NCBI GenBank assembly: GCA_046350295.1
Contig: JAXMAR010000035.1
Coordinates: 23,351 to 87,350, forward strand
Direction of reading: 5' to 3'
DNA: 64,000 bases
From: JAXMAR01 sp046350295
GTDB lineage: Bacteria; Planctomycetota; Planctomycetia; Gemmatales; Gemmataceae
The notes below the pieces were generated by a model, which saw nothing but the letters and a program-made list of their open reading frames with translations, was not told the DNA's origin and did no database searches. Position numbers and translations under genes: made by a program. The first letter of the stretch is position 1. Every line of letters starts with the position of its first letter. Below, piece after piece: positions 16,712-26,693 of this stretch.

Positions 16712-19165
16712 TCAACGTCGTTTCCCAACCGGCGCCGGGGCCGGACGGAACAGCGCCTCGATGGCCGTGTCTTCCATCGTCTCCAAGCCGCTGCTCATGT
16801 CGACGATCAGGGCTGTCCGGCTCGGCGTCACCCACACAAGGTGATTGCCGACGCTGAAGGCCTTCCTGGCGTCTGGATGCCGCTCCAGGATGCGGAAGTA
16901 GGCGGGAGACATCGCCTTGACGGTGACCGTCTTCATGTCCCCTTCATAGGCCTCGTCAATCCAGACGCCGCCGACTTCCAGACAGTTGCGCGTGCCGAGC
17001 CAGCGCTGGGCCGTGGCGCTGACCTGCGATTGCGAGCGCAGGTTGGCCGCGTCGCAGGAGAGATCGACGGCCAGCTTGCCGTTCTGGACGTTGTCGAGGC
17101 GGCCGGTGCGCAGCTCCTTCTCGGCGTCGCGATAGGCGTTGAAGCGATCGCGGGCCATCTTGAGGTTATACGCCCAGCCCCCTTCGTCCTTCTTCGCCTC
17201 GCCGGCGATCTTGCCCAGCTCGCGCTCGTTCAGCTCGTAACGGGCGCGGATGGCGTCTCCTTCCTGTTTGGCCGTCCTTTTGAGGAAGGTTTCGACCGTT
17301 GCCGGCTTGCCTTCCTTGTCCTTGGCATCGTCGAGCGCCGGGGGGGTCTCCTTGGCATCACCGCCCATCAGATGCAGCCGCACGTCGGGCATCTTCTCCG
17401 CCCCCTTGCCCTTCGGCGCGCCCCCGGCTGCGACCGGCACGACCGTGTCGGGCACCACCAGGTAGCTGGTGTAGGGGGTCGTGATGCCGTAACGCTTCGC
17501 CAGCGCCACGACCTCTTCGACGACCTCCTTCGACTCGCCGTTGAGCCGGATCTGATCGAGCAGATAGCCGACCTTGCGCCGCGCCCACAGGTCTTCGACG
17601 AACGCCTTGTCCTCGACCGTCTTTTCCGTGAAGCCCAGCTCATAGACGAACTCTTGCGTCTCCTTGCCGAGCTGACCCGTGAGCTTGACGGCCGCGTGCC
17701 CCTTACCGTGGTAACGGCCCAGAACGACGACCTGGTTGCCGTGGAACAGGTCGGGCAGTTGCGGCGGATACACCTCATTGATGGTCACGTCGCCGGTCAC
17801 TTGCAGCTTCAGGTTGGCGAGGACCGGGTTGGCGATTTTCGCGAACAGCGCTTCCGCCTTCGTTTCAATCGCTTCGGACTCGCGAACGTAGCTCGACACG
17901 GCCCGCGTCTGCTCCGCCAGCTGATCGAGCAGCGTCGCGTTCACGTCGTCGCCGACCCCGAAGGTGAAGATGCGCGTGTTCGCCGTGTTCTGCTTGGACA
18001 CGTTCTTCAGGATCTTCTCGCCGTCCGTCTCGCCGATGGTCGGCCGGCCGTCGGTGAAGAAAACGACCGTGAAGATTCGGCTGGGATCGTTCCGCATCGC
18101 CAGGGCGTTGGCCAGCGCGTCGTTGATGGCGGTCCCCCCTGTCGCCTCCAGGCCGTCGACCCACTTCTTCGCTTCGATGATGTTGTCGGTATGGGCGTCG
18201 TCGAGCCGATCCCGGTACTTGTTGACCGTCGTCGCGAAGTTCATGATGGCGAAGCGGTCCCGGTCATTGAGCTGATCCAGGCAGATCTTGAGCGCGCGCT
18301 TCGCCTGCTCCATGCGACGGCCGCGCATCGAGCCGGAGGTATCGAGCACGAACACCATGTCGCGCGGCGCCATCCTGGCCTTGGACAGCTCGGTGCGCGG
18401 CGAGATCAGCATGAGGAAGTAGCCGTCCTGCGTCGGATTGGGCCGGTGCGTCAGGGCGGTGACGCCGACATCTTTTCCACCGGCGCTGTAGTAGAGGGTG
18501 AAGTCCTTGTCGAGGACGGCGGCGTCCTTCTCGAAGCCGATGACGGCTTCCTTGTCGCTGGGCCGCCGCGTCGTGATGGCGTGCGTGGGGGAGTAGACGT
18601 TGGTGATCGGGTGCTGGCTCTTGAGCTTCACGGTGAGCGAGAACTTCTCGAGAGTCCGCGCCGCCTTGCTGTCGGTCCGCATGGGGTAGGTGTACTCGAC
18701 GAGGTCGCCTTCCATCGGCGCCACCGACGTGTAGCTGATCTTGATCTTCTGGTCCCCCTTGGGCGGAATCGGGAACACGCTCATCTTGAGCAGGTTGTTC
18801 CCCATGTACTCCAGAAGGCCCGGATCGAGCGTGCGCGACACGATCGATTGATAGATCTCCTTCGCCTTCTTGGCTTCGACCAGCTCCCCGTGCGTTTCCT
18901 TCCCATCGACCCACATGACGAACTTCCGGACCGACGCTCCCTTGGGAATCGGGAACACGTAGGTCGCCTCGAGCTGGCGGTCGGTATGGTTGCGGAACAC
19001 CTGTTCAATCGTGGTGAGCGCGACCTGGTCCTCGATGTCGACGTTCACCTGGTGAGTCAACAAGGCGAGCGGCGGCAGTTTCTTCTCCACCGGTATCAAC
19101 AACCCGGACGCATCCGCCGACCGAACTCCAGAAACCACTAGCACCAACGCCAGGAGGCGACGCAT
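16712..19165 (-). CDS. VIT and von Willebrand factor A domain protein, exported
   Basis: ATG 19165 starts an 817-residue protein with a signal peptide (MRRLLALVLVVSGVRSADA). The N-terminal third is a VIT domain (NVDIEDQVALTTIEQVFRNH; LEATYVFPIPKGASVRKF). It is followed by a VWA domain with an intact MIDAS motif DTSGSMRG (residues about 290-297) and the TGGTAINDALANAL segment. The C-terminal part includes RRKVGYLLDQIRLNGE and YGITTPYTSYLV, typical of inter-alpha-trypsin-inhibitor-like bacterial proteins. It probably acts in metal-dependent adhesion or envelope assembly. The gene has its own intrinsic terminator and is divergent from the phoR homolog with a 144-base gap. The upstream extension to 19417 precedes the leader and was rejected. 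Confidence 0.92.
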   Translation of the reverse strand: MRRLLALVLVVSGVRSADASGLLIPVEKKLPPLALLTHQVNVDIEDQVALTTIEQVFRNHTDRQLEATYVFPIPKGASVRKFVMWVDGKETHGELVEAKKAKEIYQSIVSRTLDPGLLEYMGNNLLKMSVFPIPPKGDQKIKISYTSVAPMEGDLVEYTYPMRTDSKAARTLEKFSLTVKLKSQHPITNVYSPTHAITTRRPSDKEAVIGFEKDAAVLDKDFTLYYSAGGKDVGVTALTHRPNPTQDGYFLMLISPRTELSKARMAPRDMVFVLDTSGSMRGRRMEQAKRALKICLDQLNDRDRFAIMNFATTVNKYRDRLDDAHTDNIIEAKKWVDGLEATGGTAINDALANALAMRNDPSRIFTVVFFTDGRPTIGETDGEKILKNVSKQNTANTRIFTFGVGDDVNATLLDQLAEQTRAVSSYVRESEAIETKAEALFAKIANPVLANLKLQVTGDVTINEVYPPQLPDLFHGNQVVVLGRYHGKGHAAVKLTGQLGKETQEFVYELGFTEKTVEDKAFVEDLWARRKVGYLLDQIRLNGESKEVVEEVVALAKRYGITTPYTSYLVVPDTVVPVAAGGAPKGKGAEKMPDVRLHLMGGDAKETPPALDDAKDKEGKPATVETFLKRTAKQEGDAIRARYELNERELGKIAGEAKKDEGGWAYNLKMARDRFNAYRDAEKELRTGRLDNVQNGKLAVDLSCDAANLRSQSQVSATAQRWLGTRNCLEVGGVWIDEAYEGDMKTVTVKAMSPAYFRILERHPDARKAFSVGNHLVWVTPSRTALIVDMSSGLETMEDTAIEALFRPAPAPVGKRR

Positions 19166-19309
19166 GGCATTCCCCTTTCCGTCTGCATTTCCGTATTCCT
19201 CTTCATAATAGAGGACGAAGGGAGCAAGCCAAAGGATTGCTTTTTCGTGTGGCGCCGCGGGGATTTCCACAACGTTGCAACCCCGATGACCGTTTTCTAA
19301 AACGAGCGC

Positions 19310-21127
19310 ATGTGGCGCTCCCGCATCGTCTGGCGACTCTTCATTGCCTACAGCCTCCTCGTCGCCGTCGCTCTTGGCTCGCTCGGCTTCTTCCTCGTCG
19401 GCCGCATCGAGAACCAACTCCTAGCCGAGGTCCGCCAGAAGCTGGACATCAAGAGCATGCTCATTCGGGAATTGGTGAGCCGGATGAGCCCGGCGGAATG
19501 GCAAGCGCAGATGACCCGGCTCGGCGGCGAAACCTCGGCGCGGATCACCCTGATCGACGCCGGCGGCAAGGTCCTCGCCGAATCGTCGCAGTCGCCCGAG
19601 GAGTTGGAGAATCACGCGGAGCGCCCCGAGGTCAAGGACGCGGAGCGGAGCGGCGTCGGCGTCTCCACGCGGTTCAGCGCCAGCGTCCACTTGCCGATGA
19701 TGTACCTCGCCCGCCGCAATGACGCCGGGCCCGTCCGCTATGTCCGCGTCGCCCTTCCCCTCGCTGCTGTCCATGAAGAGATCGGCTGGCTGCGCCGCGT
19801 CGTCTGGACCGGGACCGGCATCACGCTCGCCCTGGCCCTCGGTCTGAGTTTCCTCATCGCCCGGCGCCTCAGCGCTCCCCTCATCGAGGTCGCTCAGGCC
19901 GCCCGTTCCATCTCGCAAGGCCGCTATGGCGAGCGCGTCAACGTTCGCTCCGAGGACGAGATCGGCGCCCTCGCCCTCGCCTTCAACGAGATGAGCCAGG
20001 CTTGCGCCGCGCACATCGCGCAAATGGACCAGGATCGGCAGCAACTCCTCGCCGTCTTCCGCGGCATGGTCGAAGGCGTGCTCGTTCTCGACGCTGAGCA
20101 GAACATCCAGTTCTTCAACGACGCCGCCGGCCGCATGCTCGGCGCTCCGCTCGAAGCGCTGCGCGGCCGCAAACTCTGGGAGGTTTTTCGCAACCGACAG
20201 CTCAGCGCGGCGGTCGGCAAGATCCTCGCCTCCGATCAACCGCATTTGACCGAGCTGGAATGGTCCGGCGCCGAGCGCCGGGTCCTCGCGGTCCATGGCG
20301 CCCGCCTGCCGGGCCAACCGTTGCGGGGCGCCGTGCTCGTTTTTCACGACGTCACCGATCTACGCAAGCTGGAGCGGGTCCGGCAGGAGTTTGTCGCCAA
20401 CGTCTCGCATGAGTTGAAAACCCCACTCGCCGCGATCCAGGCCCTTGTCGAGACGCTTCTGGGCGGCGCGGTGAACGACAGCGAGCACGCTGTCCGCTTT
20501 CTCGACCGCATTCGCGAGAACGCCGACCGCCTGCACCGCCTCATCCTCGACCTGCTCACGCTGGGCCGGATCGAATCGGGCGAGGAGACCATGGAGATTC
20601 AGCCCCTCGACGTGGCCGAGGCGATGCTGGGGAGCATCACGCGGCACGAGGAACGCGCGAAGAGCAAGGATTTGCAGCTCGCTGCCGCTGAGCCGCGTGA
20701 GCCGGTCACGGTGCTGGCCGATGCCGAAGCCCTGGCGCAGATTCTCGATAACCTGGTGGACAACGCCATCAAGTACACGCCGGCGGGCGGCAAGATCACG
20801 CTGCGCTGGCGCGCGGAGGGCCAGCACGCCATTCTGCAAGTGGAGGACACCGGCGTCGGCATCCCCGAACGCGACCTGTCGCGCATCTTCGAGCGTTTCT
20901 ACCGGGTCGACAAGGCGCGCAGCCGGGAGCTGGGCGGCACCGGCCTGGGCCTCAGCATCGTCAAGCACCTCGTCCACGCCCTCGGCGGCACGGTCGCGGC
21001 GGAAGGCGCCCTCGGCGCGGGGAGTGTCTTTTCGATCCGCTTGCCCCGCACAACGGCGGCGCCCACGGAGGGCACTGGCGCCAAATCTGAATCGAACCTT
21101 CATAAAACCTACACAAATCGGCCCTAA
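19310..21127 (+). CDS. phoR: PhoR-like sensor histidine kinase
   Basis: The 605-residue protein has an N-terminal membrane helix (residues about 7-29), a periplasmic segment and a second helix at about 165-187. A HAMP domain (SEDEIGALALAFNEM) and a PAS domain (VLDAEQNIQFFNDAAGRML) follow. The HisKA H-box is VANVSHELKTPLAA (His about 367). The catalytic ATPase has N-box ILDNLVDNAIKYT and G-box GGTGLGLSIVKHL. The order kinase, PhoU, PhoB-like regulator suggests phosphate-starvation signalling, though the signal is not visible in the sequence. The spacer to the next gene is 65 bases. Confidence 0.9.
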   Translation: MWRSRIVWRLFIAYSLLVAVALGSLGFFLVGRIENQLLAEVRQKLDIKSMLIRELVSRMSPAEWQAQMTRLGGETSARITLIDAGGKVLAESSQSPEELENHAERPEVKDAERSGVGVSTRFSASVHLPMMYLARRNDAGPVRYVRVALPLAAVHEEIGWLRRVVWTGTGITLALALGLSFLIARRLSAPLIEVAQAARSISQGRYGERVNVRSEDEIGALALAFNEMSQACAAHIAQMDQDRQQLLAVFRGMVEGVLVLDAEQNIQFFNDAAGRMLGAPLEALRGRKLWEVFRNRQLSAAVGKILASDQPHLTELEWSGAERRVLAVHGARLPGQPLRGAVLVFHDVTDLRKLERVRQEFVANVSHELKTPLAAIQALVETLLGGAVNDSEHAVRFLDRIRENADRLHRLILDLLTLGRIESGEETMEIQPLDVAEAMLGSITRHEERAKSKDLQLAAAEPREPVTVLADAEALAQILDNLVDNAIKYTPAGGKITLRWRAEGQHAILQVEDTGVGIPERDLSRIFERFYRVDKARSRELGGTGLGLSIVKHLVHALGGTVAAEGALGAGSVFSIRLPRTTAAPTEGTGAKSESNLHKTYTNRP

Positions 21128-21192
21128 TAAATGCTCTGACGGTTTTCACGCAATGACGGCGGCGCCGTCTCGGCTCGCGGAGCCTCCTCAGT

Positions 21193-21858
21193 ATGTCCAT
21201 TCATCTTCATCGCGACCTGGACAACCTGCAGCGGCAAATCTTGTCGCTGGCCGCCGCCGTCGAGCAGGCCATCGAGCAGTCCATCCGCGCCCTCTTCGAG
21301 CGCGACATCGCCCTCGCCAGGACCCTGATCGATTCCGATGCGCCCATCGACATGGAGGAGACGCAAATCGAGGAGGACTGCTTGAAGATCCTCGCGTTGC
21401 ACCAGCCGGTCGCCGTCGACCTGCGCCGCGTCGCCGCCATTCTCAAGATCAACACCGACCTGGAGCGGATGGCCGATCTTGCCGTCAACATCGCTGAGCG
21501 CGCGCTCGCGCTGGCTCATGGCCGCGAGGTCCCGGTCCCCGCGACGTTCCGGCAGATGACCGACCTGACCAACACGATGGTGCGTGACAGCCTCGACGCC
21601 TTCGTCAACCTGGACGCGCGCATGGCACGGCGCATCTGCCGCCTCGACGACGAGGTCGATCGTTACAACCTCGAGATCATCGACCAGGTCAGCCGGTTCA
21701 TGAAGCAGTCGCCGGACAATGTCGATCCGGGCCTGCACTTGTTTTCCGCCGCGCGCCAGCTCGAGCGCATCGGCGACCACGCCACCAACATCGCCGAGGA
21801 CGTCGTCTACCTGGTGGAAGGCAAGATCATCCGACATCACCCCGAAGCGTTGTCGTGA
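21193..21858 (+). CDS. phoU: Phosphate signalling protein PhoU
   Basis: This 221-residue protein consists of two PhoU repeats. Each carries the D-L-R-x-V-x-A type motif of the family (VDLRRVAAILKINTDLERMAD and, at the C-terminus, LERIGDHATNIAEDVVYLVEG). PhoU is a helical regulator that links the Pst transporter to the PhoR kinase. Its place between the kinase and response-regulator genes on one strand strongly supports the phosphate assignment. No pst transporter genes lie in this window. The length is typical. Confidence 0.95.
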   Translation: MSIHLHRDLDNLQRQILSLAAAVEQAIEQSIRALFERDIALARTLIDSDAPIDMEETQIEEDCLKILALHQPVAVDLRRVAAILKINTDLERMADLAVNIAERALALAHGREVPVPATFRQMTDLTNTMVRDSLDAFVNLDARMARRICRLDDEVDRYNLEIIDQVSRFMKQSPDNVDPGLHLFSAARQLERIGDHATNIAEDVVYLVEGKIIRHHPEALS

Positions 21859-21912
21859 CCTTTGACGCGCAAGAAGCCAAGCCGCGACGCCCTGACCCGA
21901 GCTGGATCACCC

Positions 21913-22605
21913 ATGGCAAAAAGCCGAATCCTCATCGTCGAAGACGAACCCGCCCTTGTCGAGGTCCTTGCCTACAACCTCGAGCGCGAAGGCTACGAAG
22001 TGATTGTCGCCAGGGAAGGGCGCGAGGGCTTGCGTAAGGCGCAGATGCTCCTGCCCGACCTCGTTCTCCTCGATCTGATGCTCCCCGGCCTGGGCGGACT
22101 CGATATCTGCAAGGAACTTCGCTCGTCCACGCGGACCGCCGCCATTCCCGTCCTCATGCTCACGGCCAAGGCTGAGGAGACCGACCAGATCGTCGGCTTT
22201 GCCGTCGGAGCCGACGACTATGTGACCAAGCCCTTCAGTGTCAAGGTTCTGCTTCAGCGCATCAAAGTCCTTCTCCGCCGCGGCGCTGAGCCCCCCTTGG
22301 CCGGTGAAGTCCTCGAGTCCGCAGGGATCAAGATCGACAAACGCGGTCATCGCGTGACCGTGCACGAAGAGCTGGTTGCGCTGACGCCGACCGAGTTCCG
22401 CCTCCTCGAGACGCTCATGCGCCAGCCCGGTCGCGCCTTCCAGCGCCAGGATCTCATGGAGTCCGCCCTCGGTGACACCATCGTCCTCGACCGCACCATC
22501 GACGTCCACATCAAGTCCCTGCGCCGCAAGCTCGGCGACGCCAGCGAGCGGATCGAGACCGTCCGTGGTGTCGGCTACCGCTTCCGGGAGGACAAGGCGC
22601 TCTAG
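21913..22605 (+). CDS. phoB: PhoB-like response regulator, OmpR family
   Basis: ATG 21913 gives 230 residues. The receiver domain has the acidic pair ED at 10-11, the phospho-acceptor Asp about 54 (LVLLDLMLPG) and the conserved Lys in VTKPF. The C-terminal winged helix shows LTPTEFRLLETLMRQPG and RTIDVHIKSLRRKLG, ending in IETVRGVGYRF, as in OmpR/PhoB proteins. An upstream in-frame ATG at 21862 would add 17 unrelated residues. It completes the phoR-phoU-phoB operon. Confidence 0.93.
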   Translation: MAKSRILIVEDEPALVEVLAYNLEREGYEVIVAREGREGLRKAQMLLPDLVLLDLMLPGLGGLDICKELRSSTRTAAIPVLMLTAKAEETDQIVGFAVGADDYVTKPFSVKVLLQRIKVLLRRGAEPPLAGEVLESAGIKIDKRGHRVTVHEELVALTPTEFRLLETLMRQPGRAFQRQDLMESALGDTIVLDRTIDVHIKSLRRKLGDASERIETVRGVGYRFREDKAL

Positions 22606-22917
22606 TCCGCTTGGACACGGCTTTGGTCCGGTCAGAGTTGGGTGCGTGACGCTTGTCGCGATAGACCGCGCCGTTAACGCCGTTTGCCCGCTCAAACCCG
22701 CCTGCGCCGACTCGTTCTTGTGTTGTCGCAATCGTCGGTAGCCCGGTTGACGAGGCGAGTTCCTACCGAGTTCCTACCGGGCGATGCCGCCATTTCTTTC
22801 TGCCTCGTCGAAAAAACAGTTGTCGTCCTCCCTTGTTCTGGGTTAATAATGAAGCCAGACATGGCCTGCTTCTCATTTTCCAGTTCGTTTGGTCGCCGCT
22901 CCGGCAGGGTATCCGCA
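22606..22917. other. Spacer between phoB and the pseudogene block
   Basis: No gene, repeat or terminator was recognised. A duplicated GAGTTCCTACCG is present at about 22759-22781. Short open frames here do not resemble known proteins. Confidence 0.4.
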
Positions 22918-23813
22918 TGTCCAAGGGCCGACGATCGGAAGCTACGCTCATCAGGTTGTTGGTCGTCATCACCATCGCCGCCTGAGTCGCTCTGCTGTTC
23001 CGGCCGTGCAGAAGGTCACGAAGCCCTTGCCCGCACGCAGTGTCTGAACAACCTGCGGCAGTAGGCCATCCCGGCTTCCATAATTTCCACGACGTGCGCG
23101 GAGCAGCCGCCTCTGGGCGCTGCCGCTCCCAGTTGCGAAACCTGGGTAGTCCCCTCCAGCCATACATCGAACGGCAGACCATCGCCAGCCGCGTAACCGG
23201 CCTCAGCTTCTGTAAGCCAACAATTACCATCCAGAATACGCTCAACGGCGTCATTTGCCGGCAAACCCCGCATCTGGCCTGCTGCCGTCGACCGCGGGAC
23301 CCGCTTACTGGCAGGACGGCCACGTACTGGCGGTCGCGCCGGCTTCTTCATGATCAACTGGGGTCAAATCCACCCCGCATCCCCGCCGGCAACAAAGCCA
23401 TTCGGCTGGACCAATGAAACCCGTACTTCTAACAAATCAAGCTCCGTGCAGGACGGACCTCGCTTTCCCTGGTGCTCTCCAGGATCCGCCATGGCGCGTT
23501 CGACAGCAGCAGGGGCTGGGACGTTCGCGGCGATGTTCTCAACGACGACTCCGGTTTCTGCGGCTTCAACTTCATGGCGATCCAGCACGCCCAACGGCAG
23601 TTCAGGACAGCAACTGCTGTCGGCGGCCGGCGATCCCTTGATGCCGTGCGTGAACACCGCGCTGGCATCGGGCAGCGGCGGGCCATCGCCCTGGCGATCA
23701 ACGCCGCCCTGTCGACAGCAGCGTGCGGCTTCATCAGCAGCACCATCAGCCTTCAGACGCGCTGGCAGGCGTCAGCACCATGGACGGCAGCGGTCACCAA
23801 CGGCGAGTTCTGA
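22918..23813 (+). pseudogene. Decayed DUF1559 pseudopilin-like gene
   Basis: Fragments of a DUF1559 protein can be followed across all three frames: RLLVVITIAA then VALLF (leader helix), ARTQCLNNLRQ, NFHDV, LQPYIERQTI, VRGDVLNDDSGFCGFNFMAIQ (matching the family's NDD block), CVNTALASGS, and a C-terminal ISLQTRWQ with TMDGS, ending in GEF at TGA 23811-23813. The frame changes many times and there are internal stops, so the gene cannot be expressed as it stands. The downstream lipoprotein remnant fits the usual DUF1559-lipoprotein gene pair of planctomycetes. Confidence 0.75.
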
Positions 23814-23815
23814 TC

Positions 23816-24206
23816 ATGCGACGACTTTTGGTCCTCTCCCTGTAGTGCAAGTGGTCGGTTGCAGCGGCGGCGATGGAAAACGCACCAGGTGGACGGCAAG
23901 AAGGTCCATCTGGACGGCGTCCCCATCGCCGCCAGCGCATCAACTTCTTTCCGGTCGACGGCAAGACGACGACATCGAGCGCGGAAGTCGTCGGCGAGCA
24001 GCGTTCGGGTTCCGCAGGGGGCCATGCCGTCGAAATCGTATAGCGCCCAAGGCCGGGAAAGGCCGGGCCATGCAGCGTCGGAAGGCCCGCGTGCCGAAAT
24101 GCCGGAAGAATCGGTCCCGGCCAAGTACAACGTCAAGACCGAATTGAAGGCGGACATCGCCGGCGCAACGATGGAGTTGAACTTCCTGGATCTGCGCTCG
24201 AAGTGA
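23816..24206 (+). pseudogene. Decayed small lipoprotein with a carboxypeptidase-regulatory-like fold
   Basis: Only two bases after the stop of the DUF1559 remnant, MRRLLVLSL opens a leader that, after a frameshift, reaches a lipobox-like CSGGDGK. The body reads KVHLDGVPIAA, FFPVDGKTTTSSAE, FGFRRG and AKYNVKTELKADI, ending LNFLDLRSK. This matches the transthyretin-like lipoprotein that often follows a DUF1559 gene. A stop after the leader and at least three frame changes disable it. Decay of both genes of the pair is consistent with loss of the whole unit. Confidence 0.65.
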
Positions 24207-24214
24207 TCGAGTCG

Positions 24215-24547
24215 TCAGGAACCGGCTTCTTCCTCGAAGAGGATCGTGGAGAAACCGTTGAGAAAGGCGACGTCGGTAACGTTCACCCGCCGCGTCTCCC
24301 TCTGGCTCCGCAACGTGTAACGCTGGGCCGGATTGAGCTGGTGAATTGGTCCGAGATGAAGCATCTGACCATGCCACGGCTCGTTGCGGCCCCACAACTC
24401 AACGGCTACGCCGTGCAGGACAACTCTGTCGCCCTCCAGAAGGTCGGCCGGAAACTGGCGTGAGGCAGAGGACGAAGCAGCGGGCAAGATCATGAGCCGG
24501 CTCGTAAGACAGGACGCAAGGTCAAGCGGGGCAGCGCCCAAACACAA
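24215..24547 (-). CDS. Possible hypothetical protein fragment
   Basis: On the minus strand a 110-residue open frame ends in a well-ordered segment with LLEGDRVVLHGVAVELWGRN, LGPIHQLNPAQRYT and VNVTDVAFLNGFSTILFEEE. This composition looks coding, unlike the first 40 residues, which are low quality. I do not recognise the family. It lies in the pseudogene block, so it may itself be a remnant of a longer gene. The region from 24548 to about 24690 shows nothing else. Confidence 0.35.
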   Translation of the reverse strand: MCLGAAPLDLASCLTSRLMILPAASSSASRQFPADLLEGDRVVLHGVAVELWGRNEPWHGQMLHLGPIHQLNPAQRYTLRSQRETRRVNVTDVAFLNGFSTILFEEEAGS

Positions 24548-24689
24548 GGCGTCCCTCGGATCGAAAGGTTAGCAGTATAATTGTAATTCCTGTCGCCGTG
24601 GGGTGGGCAGCTGAAAAGTTGGTGGAATGTTTGTACACAAGCCAGTGCCGGAAAGGATTGGGGGATCAGCGCCAAGGAGACAACACCTC

Positions 24690-26050
24690 GTGGACACGCA
24701 TCTTACCCCGCTCAAGAACAGGAAGCCAAAACCGAGCCAGAATTCGGCAGGCGATGGAGAAGGAGATCGCCAGCAGCGCTGACTTATGGTGGGCAAGCCG
24801 GATAGAGAGCTGTTTGGCAAGACCGAGTTTCGTGCGACATTCTCTTGCGGGTGGGGCCAAGGTTTACGAAGAGCATCTGCGCGAAAAAACGGCTATCAAG
24901 GATCAGGAGTGACTGTCCACACCAGACCGCTGAGTTTCCAGGGATATCGTCGGCTGCGGCCGTTGAGCATCCTGAGTCCCATCTGCTTTCGCCGCGCTAC
25001 TACTATTGCCATCGTTGCGGCGGCCTGACGCCCTAGGATCAGGGAGAAGTTGACGGCAGCCAAGCACTCACGCCAGCGGCGGAGAATTGACGACGTTGGC
25101 AGGAACGCTCTGCAACAGCTTCGAGAAGAGGCCGCAGCGAAGGCGGCGCAAGAGCTGGCGGCGTTGCGGCCTCGAGTCGACAGTGCGGCGGACCAGTGAA
25201 GCGGCAGGCCAGCGTCTGGACCAGTTGCTCCTGGAGAAGAAAAGGTGCTGGGCGGACCGACGCCGTGGGATTGGCACAAGGACGCGCTGAGGCCGCACGT
25301 GCGCTGCGCGAGCAGGCATCGACGCGACGGGCGTGCGGCAGCAGGCGTTTAGCGGAGGCGCGGCCGAGGACGGATGCCGGTATGTAGCGATGATATTCGG
25401 CCCGGTCCCCGACCTGCCTCTGAGTCATCCACCTTCAGCCGCCCGTCCGAACGAAAATGCAAGCGCGTTAGCAGCGGAAGCGTAGCGGCCTGGACGAACT
25501 CGGCCTGCAACTGCGTCGCCAGGGGGCCAGGTGGGGATGAACCGTGCGGAGCAGTGGATCGATCTGACCGACGGCGGCAATGGCTTAGGCTTTTGCGGAG
25601 GAACTTCCCCGCGACGAGGTGCTGATCCTCGATTTCTGGCACGTTACCGAATACCTGGGGAGTTGAGCAGGCTTTGTATCCGGTCGACGAGGATCGGCGT
25701 CAGAGCCTAATGACATCATGGTGTCACACTCTGAAGCATGAAGGCGGCCAGGCGGCAACTCGGGGAACTGGAAAAGCTGGAGTTGCCCCCGCGAAAACCG
25801 GCTGTACGAGAACGGTATGAGGTCACACTCGGCTACGTGAGGAGCAACCTCACCGCATGGACTACCCGACGTACTTGGCCAATGGCTGGTGCATCGGCTC
25901 CAGTTCTGTCGAGTCAGCCTGTAAGACCGTGGTGGGCCAGCACAAACGGCTGGCATGCGGCACAGCGCGAGCCCGGTACCAACGACATGTGCCACCTGCC
26001 GCCCTATTCCGCAGCGAGACCACGCAGTGGGACCTTTTTGGTCGCGCGGC
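24690..26050 (+). mobile_element. ISKra4-family transposase remnant, many frameshifts
   Basis: The pieces, in order, are an N-terminal FRHSL-like segment with KVYEEHLREK, a zinc-knuckle-like YYYCHRCGG-LTP, and STVRRTSEAAGQRLDQLLLE. Next come DATGVRQQA-like and RYVAMIFGPVPDLP segments, then VLILDFWHVTEYLG (residues of the DDE core), HTLKHEGGQA, LEKLELPPRKPAVRERYEVTLGYVRSN and CIGSxSVESACKTVVGQ. This order is that of ISKra4 transposases. At least eight frame changes are needed to join them. Terminal inverted repeats were not found by eye. The 3' end lies just ahead of an ECF sigma gene. Confidence 0.75.
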
Positions 26051-26141
26051 GGCACAGAGAACATCTGCTCTACCAACAAAGAAGACGCTCACCCGTCGCC
26101 GTGTCTTGCTAACCTTTCTTCCTTTTTTTCGCCGGGTAAAC

Positions 26142-26693
26142 GTGGGCAACGCACGTCAGGATTCGCATCATCTGGTCCGGCGCTTTCTGGAAAACCGCGA
26201 TGTCATTCTCGGTTTTATCCTCGCCCTGACCTGCGATTACGACGTGGCCGAGGAGATCTTCCAGGAGGTTTCGCTGAGCATTCTCGAAGAGGCGACGCGT
26301 GGCGCCCAGGTCGTTCAGTTTCTTCCCTGGGCGCGCGAGATTTCCCGGCATCGCGTTGCCGACTATTATCGGCGCAAGGCGAAGCAGGCCGGGAAGGAAC
26401 GTCCCCTCGACGGGCTGCCGGAGATCGTCGCCCAGGCCTTCGCGGAGAACGAAGACTCGCTGTTTCACCAGGCCCGCATGAAGGCGCTTTTGGACTGTGT
26501 GCAAGGCCTTCGCGGCCGCAGCCGGGATGTTATCGAAGGTTTCTACGGGGAGCGCCAGTCGATTCGCCAGCTGGCCGCCCGCCTCTCCTGGCAGGAAGGC
26601 TCCGTGAAGGTCGCCCTGGTGCGGGCGCGTAAGGCCCTCGCCGACTGTGTTGAAGTCCGCCTCCGCTCCGAGGACGCGAGCCGACTGCCGTGA
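26142..26693 (+). CDS. ECF-type RNA polymerase sigma factor
   Basis: GTG 26142 gives 183 residues. Region 2 reads FLENRDVILGFILALTCDYDVAEEIFQEV and then FLPWAREISRHRVADYYRRK. Region 4 carries LRGRSRDVIEGFYGERQSIRQLA and a recognition helix (WQEGSVKVALVRARKALADC). This resembles the Rhodopirellula/Verrucomicrobium-type ECF factors seen next to FecR-like anti-sigma genes. The next gene starts within its stop codon. The upstream frame back to 25857 runs into the transposase remnant, so a start near 26142 is preferred. Confidence 0.85.
   Translation: MGNARQDSHHLVRRFLENRDVILGFILALTCDYDVAEEIFQEVSLSILEEATRGAQVVQFLPWAREISRHRVADYYRRKAKQAGKERPLDGLPEIVAQAFAENEDSLFHQARMKALLDCVQGLRGRSRDVIEGFYGERQSIRQLAARLSWQEGSVKVALVRARKALADCVEVRLRSEDASRLP

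Noticed and set aside
16841..19141. Long plus-strand open frame across the VIT/VWA gene
   Set aside because: It is antisense to a protein with signal peptide, VIT and MIDAS motifs and its own terminator. The plus product is low complexity.
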